A stretch of 57,799 bases of DNA from IMG/VR virus record IMGVR_UViG_3300047560_001719, positions 1 to 57,799 of that record. The stretch is one strand, 5' to 3'. Within the stretch, counting starts at the first letter, position 1. Every line of letters begins with the position of its first letter. Position numbers and translations under genes: made by a program. The stretch is from a virus. The notes below the pieces were generated by a model. The model was given only the letters and a program-made list of their open reading frames with translations, searched no databases and had not been told where the DNA came from. Positions 44,571-53,687 of this stretch are shown here, one piece after another.

Positions 44571-46233
44571 AAACTATCTAGGTAATCCTAGACTCAAACG
44601 CGCAGATACCAAAGTAGAGTATACTCCCGAACAGGTTCAGGAGTACATCAAGTGTTCTGAGGATCCGATCTACTTTATCTTGAACTACTGTAAGATCGTC
44701 AACATCGATAAGGGTCTGATCATGTTCCCTCTCTGGGAATTCCAGAAGGAAATGATCCTATCCTTTGAAGAGAATCGCTTCGTTATCTGTAAGATGCCTC
44801 GTCAGGTGGGTAAGACGACTACCGTTGCTGCTTACCTGCTATGGAAGATCCTCTTCAACGAAGAGTACTCGATCGCCATTCTCGCTAACAAGGACAGACA
44901 GGCCCGTGAAATTCTTGGTCGTATCCAGCTCATGTTCGAACACCTTCCAAAGTGGCTCCAGATGGGAGTTACAGAATGGAACAAAGGTAACATTAAGCTC
45001 GAGAACGGGTCTGAAATCCTTGCGTCTGCTACGTCTTCTTCCGCCATCCGTGGTACTTCTCAGAACATGGTCTACCTAGACGAGTTCGCGTTCGTACCTA
45101 CAAATATTCAAGACGAGTTCTTCGCATCGGTATATCCTACCATTTCATCGGGTCAGAGTTCTAAGGTTCTGATCACATCGACGCCGAACGGCATGAACAT
45201 GTTCTACCGTATTTGGACAGAGTCTGAAGAAGGTCGTAACGCTTACGCTCGAGTCGACGTTCACTGGTCACAGATTCCTGGTCGCGATGAGGCTTGGAAA
45301 GAAGAAACGATCTCGAACACCTCTGAAGATCAGTTCAGACAGGAATACGAGTGCGAGTTCCTCGGTTCATCGAACACACTCATTCACCCAAGCAAACTTC
45401 GTAATATGGTCTACAAACAACCTATCGCACAGGATGTGGGTGGGTTGAAGGTATACGAGGAACCAGAAGAAGATACCATCTATGCTATCGTTGTCGATAC
45501 CTCTCGAGGAGCAGGAGCCGACTACTCTGCCTTCATTGTCGTCAACGTATCTACGATGCCGTATCGACAGGTGGCCACGTATCGAAATAACTTGATCTCT
45601 CCGATGGTATACCCGAACATCATCTACGGAGCTGCGATCAAGTACAACAACGCTTTGGTACTTGTCGAAACAAACGATATCGGCCAACAGGTAGCAGACA
45701 TTCTTCACTATGATCTTGAATATGACGGAGTTCTGGTGACTGCCAACAACGGTCGTACTGGTCAGAGTCTGTCAGGTGGCTTCGCTACCACCACTCACTA
45801 TGGTGTCAAGACTACCAAGCAGGTGAAGAGAATCGGTTGTGCTACTCTCAAGACGTTGGTCGAGTCAGATAAGTTCATCATCGTCGACTATGATACCATT
45901 TATGAACTGTATAGGTTCTCTTTGAAAAACAGTCTCAAAGGCAACCAGTCTTACGAAGCCGAAGAAGGCAACGACGACATGGCTATGTGCTGTGTTCTGT
46001 TTGCATGGTTGACGACTCAGCCATACTTGAAAGAGATCACGAACCTTGACATTCGTATGCAGATCTACGAGCAGAACGAGAAGATGCTCGAGCAAGCTAT
46101 GCTGCCCTTTGGTCTGATGAGCACAGGCGACGATGCATACGATGATGAAGTCAACGAACCACTCTTTGACGGCGGTCAGAAAGACGAGTTCTGGGCGGAT
46201 CGTAAGAGAGGATTCTTTGAAGGAAACTTTTGA
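44560..46233 (+). CDS. 17: gp17-like terminase large subunit
   Basis: The 557-residue protein (T4 gp17 has 610) has an ATPase domain with Walker A RQVGKTT (81-87), Walker B VYLDEF (171-176, with D174 and E175) and the coupling motif LITSTPNG (204-211). The nuclease domain follows with VVDTSRGAGADYSAF (D313 and D321) and a C-terminal EGNDDMAMC acidic motif. It pumps DNA into the prohead and cuts the concatemer. The start overlaps gp16. A Coq4-like gene follows only one base after its stop. Confidence 0.96.
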   Translation: MASENYLGNPRLKRADTKVEYTPEQVQEYIKCSEDPIYFILNYCKIVNIDKGLIMFPLWEFQKEMILSFEENRFVICKMPRQVGKTTTVAAYLLWKILFNEEYSIAILANKDRQAREILGRIQLMFEHLPKWLQMGVTEWNKGNIKLENGSEILASATSSSAIRGTSQNMVYLDEFAFVPTNIQDEFFASVYPTISSGQSSKVLITSTPNGMNMFYRIWTESEEGRNAYARVDVHWSQIPGRDEAWKEETISNTSEDQFRQEYECEFLGSSNTLIHPSKLRNMVYKQPIAQDVGGLKVYEEPEEDTIYAIVVDTSRGAGADYSAFIVVNVSTMPYRQVATYRNNLISPMVYPNIIYGAAIKYNNALVLVETNDIGQQVADILHYDLEYDGVLVTANNGRTGQSLSGGFATTTHYGVKTTKQVKRIGCATLKTLVESDKFIIVDYDTIYELYRFSLKNSLKGNQSYEAEEGNDDMAMCCVLFAWLTTQPYLKEITNLDIRMQIYEQNEKMLEQAMLPFGLMSTGDDAYDDEVNEPLFDGGQKDEFWADRKRGFFEGNF

Positions 46234-46234
46234 T

Positions 46235-46945
46235 ATGAAAGACGAATATAGATTAGATCTTAAGAGACTATTCAAAGCTCTGAAACATACGCTGTATCAC
46301 CCTACTAACGCTTTGATATTTCTTTCTCAGATCGTTAGACATGGCAGTGGACCTTCTCTTAAGTATACTTACAAGAAGATGCTTGAGACTCGTATTGGTG
46401 GTCAAATGGCGTTCAAGAGCGAGGAGATTTTACACTATATTCCCACACTCAAAGATCGACCTGTTGGTTCGGTCGGTCATATTTCATACGAAAAGTTTAA
46501 ACAAGCACAGTTGAAAGTAGTAAAGATTAGTCGAAGACAAGCTAATGATAAATGGATAGATGCTGAGCATCCATATAGTTGGATGGCTCGAAGATATCGT
46601 GATACTCATGATTTTTGGCACGTATTAACTGGTTACCCTACGACTATCGATGGAGAGATGTGCCTTGCTATGTTCTCGTTCGCACAAACGAGATCGCTGA
46701 GTTGGCTAATTATAGCTCTTACTATTTTGTTCGACCTCGGCCGACCATTTCGAGAAAGGGACTTCACTCTTACAAGATTAAGAATGGCATACGAAGCCTA
46801 CAAGAATGGTAAGAAGGCAAAGTTTCTACTCGCCGAGGACTATGATAAATTATTATCAGAGAACTTACAAGATGCTAGGGAACGATTGGGCGTAAGAAGG
46901 CCGAGCTTCTTCGTCGATAGATCTCCCGAATTGCTGAAGTTATAA
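46235..46945 (+). CDS. Coq4-like protein (ubiquinone biosynthesis family)
   Basis: The start is taken as the ATG at 46235, one base after the gp17 stop; an in-frame ATG at 46133 would overlap gp17 by 101 bases. The 236-residue product is the usual size for Coq4. Residues 119-141 contain RRYRDTHDFWHVLTGYP and then GE, giving exactly HDxxHx11E (H125, D126, H129, E141), the zinc-binding signature of Coq4. Helical flanks and a hydrophobic segment (WLIIALTILFDLG) fit the family. Coq4 acts on the ring of the ubiquinone precursor and organises the Coq complex. Its DNA is somewhat AT-richer than gp17. The role in infection (supporting host respiration) is inference. Confidence 0.85.
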   Translation: MKDEYRLDLKRLFKALKHTLYHPTNALIFLSQIVRHGSGPSLKYTYKKMLETRIGGQMAFKSEEILHYIPTLKDRPVGSVGHISYEKFKQAQLKVVKISRRQANDKWIDAEHPYSWMARRYRDTHDFWHVLTGYPTTIDGEMCLAMFSFAQTRSLSWLIIALTILFDLGRPFRERDFTLTRLRMAYEAYKNGKKAKFLLAEDYDKLLSENLQDARERLGVRRPSFFVDRSPELLKL

Positions 46946-46948
46946 ATA
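46941..46948 (+). promoter_or_regulatory. Late promoter (TATAAATA) before tail sheath
   Basis: This perfect octamer contains the Coq4-like stop codon (46943-46945) and lies 47 bases before gp18, with an AAGGGAGA ribosome-binding site at 46984-46991. Confidence 0.85.
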
Positions 46949-46995
46949 AAGAAAAACATAACTTATATGACTAAACCTTCAAAAGGGAGATAACA

Positions 46996-49635
46996 ATGGC
47001 GTTTCAAGTCAGCCCGGGAATCAACGTTTCCGAAATTGATCTTACAACTTCCGTACCAGCACTAGCGACTACTGTCGGTGGTATTGGTGGCGTGTTTCGT
47101 TGGGGTCCGATCGGAAAGTTTGTCCTCGTAGATTCAGAAAATACACTCGTAAATCGCTTCGGTAAGCCGACTGCCGACAACTACGAAACCTTCTTCACAG
47201 CAGCTAACTTCCTTTCGTATGGAAACGCCCTGTATGTTTCGCGTGCTGGTACCACGACAGCGTCTTTTGCTAATACGGTTGCATCTTCGAACGTTAACCT
47301 ACAGAGCAATACTACTGTCGTTCTTTCAGACAATACAAACCCATACGGTGTTACTGCTGGTCAAAGAGTAATCGGTGACGGTATCGCAGAAGGAACATAT
47401 GTTACTTCGGTTACAGCAAACTCTTCTGCTCTTGCAGTCGTTCTTAATCGCGCTGCAACTTCAAGCACAGACGCTGCGCTTACGTTCCTTTCGAACAACG
47501 TAGCTCTTTCTGCTTATGCGGGCGACACATCAGTTGCAAACAGTCTTGCGACAATCGTCAAGAACACTGAGCAGTTCGAAAACATGGGTGCAACTAACAC
47601 TGCCTTCACTGGTACAGAGTTTATTGCTCGTTATCCTGGTGAACTTGGTAACTCTCTCAAGGTTTCGATGTGCTCTACTGCGCAGCAATACAGCGAGACT
47701 GTTACATTCGAAACTAATACCTCATGGGGTTACACCGCTGCAAACACATACGCTCTTGCAGATCTTACATCTGCAACGATGTCGATCAACGTTGCTAGCA
47801 ACACTGCTAACGTCGTGTTCGTATGGTCGGGAGACGACTTTGCGGATCGTGTAGCTGCTTCTGCAACCGCTCGTACACTCGGATCGAACAACGTTTCAGC
47901 CAACTTCATCACTCTATCGACAGCTAACACTCTGTTCACTAACGGTGATACAGTATGGTTTGCAAAGGGTGCAGCTTCTTCAGCGAACAGTATTCAAGGC
48001 CTTTCAGAAGGTACAACTTACTACGTTATCGGAGCGAATACAACAGGTCTATCTCTGTCGCTGACACTTAACGGTGCAGCCGTTTCGATCTCGAACGGTG
48101 CTGCTAACTCGGTTAACTACATCGTCAAGCAATCGGCTACTGACCTTGGTCTTACTCTTGCTCAGGCTCGTCTGGCTGTTACAGCCCTTCGCGATAAGAT
48201 CACTGTCGGTGACTACGTTGAAGTTGGTAACACAACTGTCGGCAAGCAGAACCTGAAGGTAACTTCGAAGGGTTCACAGCTCGACGACGGTACAAACATC
48301 TACTTCAACATCGGCTTCGATACAACTTGGAACAAGTCAACTAACTACAGCGCTTCGGCACTGACTCGTAAGTGGGAATACTTCAACGTTGTCGAGTCTG
48401 CTCCAGGTACATCTTCGGCGATGGCTGCAGCAGGTCGTGCTATCACTGACGAAGTATCGGTTGTAGTTGTCGACGAAGACGGTCTGATCTCGGGTACACC
48501 CGGTCAAGTTCTTGAAATCTACCAGAACCTTTCGCGCGCGACAAACGCCAAGAAGGACGACGGTACAACGAACTACTACAAGACTATCATCAACGACTTC
48601 TCACGTTACGTATGGGCAACCAACGATCGTTCAGCAGCCGCATCGGATACTCTTGGAGACCTTTCTGATTCGACCAATACTGTTCCTTACACCAAGTCGT
48701 TCGTACGCGGTGCAGATGGTGCTACAGAGAATACGATCTCGATGGCTGCTCTCGGCGCTGCTTACGATCTGTTCGCAGATGCAAGCACTGTTGATCTTTC
48801 GCTGCTTCTACAGGGTAAGGCAACAGGAACAAACGACGTTCAGCTAGCCAACTATCTGATCGACAACGTCGCTGAAGTTCGCAAGGATTGCGTAGTGTTC
48901 ATCTCTCCTGCTAAGTCAGACGTCGTAGGTGTTGGTCTTGAAAATCTTCAAGCACAAAACATCGTCGACTTCAGAAACGCACTGCATAACACATCTTATG
49001 CATTCCTCGATTCTGGTTACAAGTATCAGTACGACAAGTACGCTGACGTTTACCGCTATATTCCACTGAACGGTGACATCGCCGGTATCACTGCTCGCAG
49101 CGATAGCGTAAGAGATCCTTGGTTCTCACCAGCTGGCTTCACACGCGGTCAAGTCAAGAACCTTGTAAAGCTTGCCTTCAGCCCGAACAAGACTGAAAGA
49201 GATCTTCTGTACAAGAACGATGTCAACCCAGTCGTTACGTTCCCAGGTCAAGGTACAGTACTTTACGGAGACAAGACACTTCTTGGACGTTCAAGCGCAT
49301 TCGATCGTATCAACGTTCGTCGCCTGTTCATCGTTCTTGAAAAGGCGATCGCCACTGCTTCTAACTCGGCACTGTTTGAGTTCAACGATGAGTTCACAAG
49401 AGCTCAGTTCAGAAACCTCGTAGAACCTTACCTACGTGACGTACAAGGTCGCCGCGGTATCTACGACTTCCGTGTGGTTTGCGATGAAACGAACAACACT
49501 GCTGAAGTAATCGACAGCAACCGCTTTGTTGGAGATATCTACATCAAGCCTGCTAAGTCGATCAACTTCATTCAGCTGAACTTCGTTGCCGTAAGATCTG
49601 GTGTCGAATTCAACGAAATCGCTGGCCAGTTCTAA
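46996..49635 (+). CDS. 18: gp18-like tail sheath protein with inserted domain
   Basis: The product has 879 residues against 659 for T4 gp18. The N-terminus (FQVSPGINVSEIDLTTSVPA, then GGVFRWGPIGKF) and the C-terminal 330 residues (DPWFSPAGFTRGQVKN, AFDRINVRRLFIVLEKAI, FTRAQFRNLVEPYLRDVQGR) are the conserved contractile sheath core. The middle is expanded. Residues about 298-378 (47886-48130) hold one copy of the NGDxVxF...YYVxGANTTGLSLS module seen in the gp7-like and DUF4815 proteins. Such insertions project outward in known sheaths. It has its own late promoter, as expected for a high-copy protein. Confidence 0.95.
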   Translation: MAFQVSPGINVSEIDLTTSVPALATTVGGIGGVFRWGPIGKFVLVDSENTLVNRFGKPTADNYETFFTAANFLSYGNALYVSRAGTTTASFANTVASSNVNLQSNTTVVLSDNTNPYGVTAGQRVIGDGIAEGTYVTSVTANSSALAVVLNRAATSSTDAALTFLSNNVALSAYAGDTSVANSLATIVKNTEQFENMGATNTAFTGTEFIARYPGELGNSLKVSMCSTAQQYSETVTFETNTSWGYTAANTYALADLTSATMSINVASNTANVVFVWSGDDFADRVAASATARTLGSNNVSANFITLSTANTLFTNGDTVWFAKGAASSANSIQGLSEGTTYYVIGANTTGLSLSLTLNGAAVSISNGAANSVNYIVKQSATDLGLTLAQARLAVTALRDKITVGDYVEVGNTTVGKQNLKVTSKGSQLDDGTNIYFNIGFDTTWNKSTNYSASALTRKWEYFNVVESAPGTSSAMAAAGRAITDEVSVVVVDEDGLISGTPGQVLEIYQNLSRATNAKKDDGTTNYYKTIINDFSRYVWATNDRSAAASDTLGDLSDSTNTVPYTKSFVRGADGATENTISMAALGAAYDLFADASTVDLSLLLQGKATGTNDVQLANYLIDNVAEVRKDCVVFISPAKSDVVGVGLENLQAQNIVDFRNALHNTSYAFLDSGYKYQYDKYADVYRYIPLNGDIAGITARSDSVRDPWFSPAGFTRGQVKNLVKLAFSPNKTERDLLYKNDVNPVVTFPGQGTVLYGDKTLLGRSSAFDRINVRRLFIVLEKAIATASNSALFEFNDEFTRAQFRNLVEPYLRDVQGRRGIYDFRVVCDETNNTAEVIDSNRFVGDIYIKPAKSINFIQLNFVAVRSGVEFNEIAGQF

Positions 49636-49641
49636 TAAATA
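49634..49641 (+). promoter_or_regulatory. Late promoter-like octamer (AATAAATA) before gp19
   Basis: An NATAAATA octamer overlaps the gp18 stop codon and is followed by the strong ribosome-binding site AGGAGG (49652-49657) before gp19. Confidence 0.65.
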
Positions 49642-49664
49642 AGACAAACCTAGGAGGAAAGTAA

Positions 49665-50201
49665 ATGGCTTTTAATATCAATGAAATGAGAAGCCAACTA
49701 ACTTACGGCGGTGCAAGACAAAACCTGTTCCAAGTGCAGATCAATAACCCTGCAAACGGAGCTGGCGACGCGAAAACCCGATTCATGTGTCAGGCAGCTC
49801 AGCTGCCTGGCTCTGACCTCGGAGTCATTCCAGTCTATTACTTTGGCCGTCAGATGAAGTTAGCTGGTGACAGAACGTTCGCAGAATGGACAGTCACGAT
49901 CATCAACGACGAAGACTTCCTAATCCGTAACGCCATGGAAGAATGGTCGAACGCGATCAATCGTCTACAGCGTAACGTCAGAGAAATCAACCGTTACAAG
50001 TCACAAGCTCAGGTAACTCAGTTTGGTAAAGACGGTTCGAAGCTGCGTACGTATGAATTCAACGGGATCTTCCCGAGCAATATCAGCCCAATCGAGCTGG
50101 ATTGGTCCACGACCGACCAGATCGAACTGTTCCAGGTTACCTTCCAGTATGACTACTGGACAATCGGTAACAGTGTAACAGGCGACGCCGGCGGTGATTA
50201 A
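49665..50201 (+). CDS. 19: gp19-like tail tube protein
   Basis: The 178-residue protein (T4 gp19 has 163) has the expected opening FNINEMRSQLTYGGARQNLF and FMCQAAQLPGSDLGVIPVYY, the DRTFAEWTVTIINDEDFLIR strand pair and a C-terminal IELDWSTTDQIELFQVTFQY. Hexamers of it form the rigid inner tube. It has an optimal AGGAGGAA ribosome-binding site and is followed by a strong terminator. Confidence 0.95.
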   Translation: MAFNINEMRSQLTYGGARQNLFQVQINNPANGAGDAKTRFMCQAAQLPGSDLGVIPVYYFGRQMKLAGDRTFAEWTVTIINDEDFLIRNAMEEWSNAINRLQRNVREINRYKSQAQVTQFGKDGSKLRTYEFNGIFPSNISPIELDWSTTDQIELFQVTFQYDYWTIGNSVTGDAGGD

Positions 50202-50202
50202 T

Positions 50203-50235
50203 AAGTAAGGGGTAGCCATTCCCCTTACTTTTTTT
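50203..50235 (+). terminator. Intrinsic terminator after tail tube gene
   Basis: AAGTAAGGGG (50203-50212) pairs with CCCCTTACTT (50221-50230) across an 8-base loop and is followed by a run of T. It starts two bases after the gp19 stop codon. Confidence 0.9.
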
Positions 50236-50256
50236 GTTAGTTAAATTGGAGATCAC

Positions 50257-51888
50257 ATGGCCGAGTTATTTGGTTTTGAAATCAAGAGAAAGCAAGAGGA
50301 AAAAGAGCTCCCTTCGTTTGTCCCTAAACCGGACGATGAGGGATCTCTTGTTCTTGCCGAAGGTGGAGCGTACGGCCAATACGTTGATATGGAAGGTGCT
50401 ATTCGCACCGAATCAGAGCTCGTCAGCAAGTATCGCGAGATGGCTCAACACCCAGATATCGAGCTTGCACTCGACGATATCCTCAACGAAGCTGTAGTCC
50501 TGGATCCGAAGAAAGAGGTCGTCTCTCTTAATCTCGACGACCTCGAACAGCCAGACAAGATTAAGAAGTTGATTCTTGCAGAGTTCGACAACGTAGTCGA
50601 GCTACTCGAGTTCAATCAACATGCATACGAAATCTTTAAGAAGTGGTACGTAGACGGTCGCTTGTTCTATCACGTCATGATCGACGAGAAAAAGCCACAA
50701 GAAGGTATCAAAGAACTTCGTTACATCGATCCTCGTAAGATTCGCAAGATCAAGACTCAGAAGAAGAGAAAAGCCTCGAAGGACTCGAACGTTATCATTC
50801 CTACCAAGGGTGAAGAGTTCTACATCTACAACGAGAATGGCTTCGGTAAAGTACCGACTCAGCCGAACTATCAAGATCCTACAACACAAGGTATCAAGAT
50901 CGCTGTCGACTCGATCGTCAACGTTGCTTCAGGCATCGTCAACGTCAAGGGTGACATGGTTCTCGGTTACCTTCAGAAGGCTATTAAGCCTCTCAACCAG
51001 TTAAAGGCGATGGAAGACTCGCTGGTCATCTATCGTATCTCTCGTGCACCTGAACGTCGTATCTTCTACATCGACGTTGGTAACCTACCGAAGATGAAAG
51101 CTGAGCAGTATCTCCGTGATATCATGACTCGCTTCAAGAACAAGGTAGTCTACGATGCCGGAACAGGCGAGATCAGAGACGATCGCAAGCACATGACGAT
51201 GCTCGAAGATTTCTGGCTACCACGTCGTGAAGGCGGTAAGGGTACGGAAATCACCACTCTGCCAGGTGGACAGAACCTCGGTCAGATGGACGACGTCGTG
51301 TACTTCCAACGTAAGCTGTACAAAGCGCTCAACGTTCCTATCTCACGTCTCGATCCTGAAGTTGCGTTCAACTTTGGTCGTGCTACCGAGATCACTCGCG
51401 ACGAAGTCAAGTTCGCGAAGTTCATCACTCGCCTTCGTGCAAAGTTCTCTGAACTCTTCAGCAAGATCCTTGAAAAGCAACTGATCCTCAAGGGTATCAT
51501 TACCTCTGATGATTGGGCCGAGTTCAAGTCAAACTTCAAGTACGAGTACTCCGAAGATAATCACTTCGCTGAGCTGAAGAACACTGAGATTCTTCGTGAT
51601 CGCATCTCGATGCTTCGTGATATCGACGACTATGCAGGCAAATACTACTCGCATGAATGGATTCGTCGTAACGTTCTGTATCAGACAGAAGAAGACATGA
51701 AGGAAATCGACGAGCAGATTGTCGAAGAACAAGACAATCCTCAATATGCCGAACCGGTAGTTGGTCCAGACGGACAACCGATTCCTGGTGGTGACGCTGC
51801 TCCAGTAGCAGACGCTACTCCACCTTCACCACCAGCTAAACCTAAATCCACTTCTCTACCAAATGTGCCCGATTTGGTAGGAAAGTAA
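50257..51888 (+). CDS. 20: gp20-like portal protein
   Basis: The 543-residue protein matches T4 gp20 (524) in length. Typical segments are MAQHPDIELALDDILNEAVV, RLFYHVMIDEKKPQEGIKEL, RAPERRIFYIDVGNLPKMKA and LPRREGGKGTEITTLPGGQN, followed by the ALNVPISRLDPE helix. The dodecameric portal starts prohead assembly and is the DNA entry channel. The C-terminal tail is Pro/Ala-rich. No late promoter is seen between the gp19 terminator and this gene, so expression probably depends on read-through or another promoter type. Confidence 0.95.
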   Translation: MAELFGFEIKRKQEEKELPSFVPKPDDEGSLVLAEGGAYGQYVDMEGAIRTESELVSKYREMAQHPDIELALDDILNEAVVLDPKKEVVSLNLDDLEQPDKIKKLILAEFDNVVELLEFNQHAYEIFKKWYVDGRLFYHVMIDEKKPQEGIKELRYIDPRKIRKIKTQKKRKASKDSNVIIPTKGEEFYIYNENGFGKVPTQPNYQDPTTQGIKIAVDSIVNVASGIVNVKGDMVLGYLQKAIKPLNQLKAMEDSLVIYRISRAPERRIFYIDVGNLPKMKAEQYLRDIMTRFKNKVVYDAGTGEIRDDRKHMTMLEDFWLPRREGGKGTEITTLPGGQNLGQMDDVVYFQRKLYKALNVPISRLDPEVAFNFGRATEITRDEVKFAKFITRLRAKFSELFSKILEKQLILKGIITSDDWAEFKSNFKYEYSEDNHFAELKNTEILRDRISMLRDIDDYAGKYYSHEWIRRNVLYQTEEDMKEIDEQIVEEQDNPQYAEPVVGPDGQPIPGGDAAPVADATPPSPPAKPKSTSLPNVPDLVGK

Positions 51889-51895
51889 GACACAT

Positions 51896-51903
51896 TATAA
51901 ATA
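51896..51903 (+). promoter_or_regulatory. Late promoter (TATAAATA) before prohead core operon
   Basis: This perfect octamer lies 25 bases before the gp67-like start, with a TTGGAGAA ribosome-binding site at 51916-51923. Confidence 0.85.
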
Positions 51904-51928
51904 ATAAAAAGACTTTTGGAGAATCTAT

Positions 51929-52234
51929 ATGGATATTGACGAACTGATCGGCGCAGCTGTAGATCAACAACCAACGCGGTTCGCTTCGGTTTTCGACGAA
52001 CTGATGGGTCAGAAGATCGCTGCACGTCTTGAAGACGAGAGAATCTCGTATGCACAGCAGATGTTCGCAGAGCCAGCTGAAGACGATGAAAACGAAGACG
52101 AAGACTACGACGACTATGAAGATAACGTAGACTTTGATATCGATGACGACGAGTTCGAAGATATTGATCTAGATGATCTGGATCTAGAAGACATCAACAC
52201 AGAGGAAGAAGACGACGATGGCGAAGACGCTTAA
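51929..52234 (+). CDS. 67: gp67-like acidic prohead core protein
   Basis: The 101-residue protein has an N-terminal helix region (FASVFDELMGQKIAARLEDE, ISYAQQMFA) followed by an almost wholly Asp/Glu tail of about 45 residues. This is the layout of T4 gp67 (80 residues), an internal prohead core protein cut to peptides by the prohead protease. It lies between portal and protease genes as in T4. It overlaps the next gene by 17 bases. Confidence 0.85.
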   Translation: MDIDELIGAAVDQQPTRFASVFDELMGQKIAARLEDERISYAQQMFAEPAEDDENEDEDYDDYEDNVDFDIDDDEFEDIDLDDLDLEDINTEEEDDDGEDA

Positions 52235-53687
52235 AGATTTCTTAAACGAAAGACAGCTTGGGCCGATGGTCGTCAAGAACCCTGACGAGCAGAAGTTCAT
52301 TGACAAGCATGTCGTTGCAAAGGTTGCTGACCGCAACGGTAACGACGACGAGCTTTTCAAAGGCTCGAAGGTCAAGATGGCTGATCGTAAGAAAGAAGGC
52401 CATGGATATAATCCTGGCGAAGACGAAGAAGTATACGAAGAGCTGAAGGGCAATCAGCACAAGATCGATGCCAACAAGAATGGCAAGGTCGACGCTCAAG
52501 ACTTTAAGCTTCTGCGCAAGAAGAAGAAAGTTGCTGAAGAAGCAGAGCAGATCGACGAGCTTTCAACTGCAACACTTCAGAGTTATCGTAAGAAGGCTCG
52601 TGCACAGGGCAATGACATCGTCGATAAGATGAAAGTGGGCGGCGGTGACTGGTCAAAGGATCAGAAGGACACCAAGACTCTTCGTAAGAGATCAGCTGGC
52701 GCACAGATGTCAGGTAAGACTCTTCGTAAGCGTGGTGAAAGCCTAAAGACTGAAGAAGCAGAACAGATCGATGAGATTTCAAAGAAGACTCTTGGTTCAT
52801 ACCTTAAGAAAGCAACTGCGGACGGCGCAGGTCGACCCGGCATGCCATTCCATGATCGTGCAAAGGGCAGAGGATTAGCCGCACGGAAACTTCATGGTGG
52901 TAAGGGTATGGTAGCTCCCGCCCGTGTACCTGCTAATGAAGAAGCCGAACAGATCGACGAGCTATCACATGATACGCTTCGTAGCTACAGAATGAAGGCA
53001 AAGTCTATTGCTGATCATGGTGATGATCCATTTTATCGCGAAAAAGGTCGGGCTCTAGCCGGACGTAAGTCATACGGTGGCAGAATGGCTGGTATTGAAA
53101 AAGCCAAGGTCATGGCCAAAGAAGAAGCTGAACAGATCGACGAACTGTCAAAGGCAACTCTAAGATCATATGCACAGAATGCTAAGGATCAGATGAGTCG
53201 CTCAGATACCGTGGCTGGTAGAGAAATGGGTGCTCGCGCTGCAGGAGCTAAGCCATCTGCAAGAGAACGTATGCACAACCGCAGAGCTGATAAGCGTCAT
53301 GCCGGTCTTGGTCTAGCCATCGATAAGTTGGCTCGCGAGGAAGTCGAGATCGAAGAAAAGCTGGATATGAAGAAAGCTTCGATGGGAACCGTAGTCAAGG
53401 ATTTCCAAAAGTCAGACGCTCCTCAGTTCAAAGGTAAGTCGCAGAAGAAGCGTCAGGTAATGGCGATCGCTGCTAAGCTTTCTGCAGAACGCGGTGGTAA
53501 GCCACTCAACAAAGAAGAAAGACTGCTTGCAAACCTTGGCGATCTCGCTGAGTCGCACAAGCGTACACTTCTCAACGTGTTCTCAAAGCTAAACGAAGAC
53601 AATCAAAGAAAGTTCATGGCAACTTGCGAGACACCTGAAGGTATCGAGCAGATGCTAAACTTCGCTATTCAAAACAGAGGTGAATAA
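52218..53687 (+). CDS. Prohead core/internal head protein with four EEAEQIDEL repeats
   Basis: The 489-residue, strongly Lys/Glu-rich protein lies in the position of T4 gp68. Four copies of a unit EEAEQIDE(L/I)Sxx(T)LxSYxxKA start at about 52536, 52752, 52938 and 53121, each followed by a basic linker. The sequence IDE before Leu or Ile fits the (I/L)xE cleavage rule of T4 prohead proteases, so the protein is likely processed into several basic peptides during maturation. The N-terminus (AKTLKDFLNERQLGP) and C-terminal RTLLNVFSKLNEDNQRKFMA are conserved-looking. Identity with gp68 is by position only. Confidence 0.75.
   Translation: MAKTLKDFLNERQLGPMVVKNPDEQKFIDKHVVAKVADRNGNDDELFKGSKVKMADRKKEGHGYNPGEDEEVYEELKGNQHKIDANKNGKVDAQDFKLLRKKKKVAEEAEQIDELSTATLQSYRKKARAQGNDIVDKMKVGGGDWSKDQKDTKTLRKRSAGAQMSGKTLRKRGESLKTEEAEQIDEISKKTLGSYLKKATADGAGRPGMPFHDRAKGRGLAARKLHGGKGMVAPARVPANEEAEQIDELSHDTLRSYRMKAKSIADHGDDPFYREKGRALAGRKSYGGRMAGIEKAKVMAKEEAEQIDELSKATLRSYAQNAKDQMSRSDTVAGREMGARAAGAKPSARERMHNRRADKRHAGLGLAIDKLAREEVEIEEKLDMKKASMGTVVKDFQKSDAPQFKGKSQKKRQVMAIAAKLSAERGGKPLNKEERLLANLGDLAESHKRTLLNVFSKLNEDNQRKFMATCETPEGIEQMLNFAIQNRGE

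Noticed and set aside
46133-46234. Upstream in-frame start for the Coq4-like gene
   Set aside because: It would lie inside gp17 with no ribosome-binding site; family length and spacing favour the ATG at 46235.
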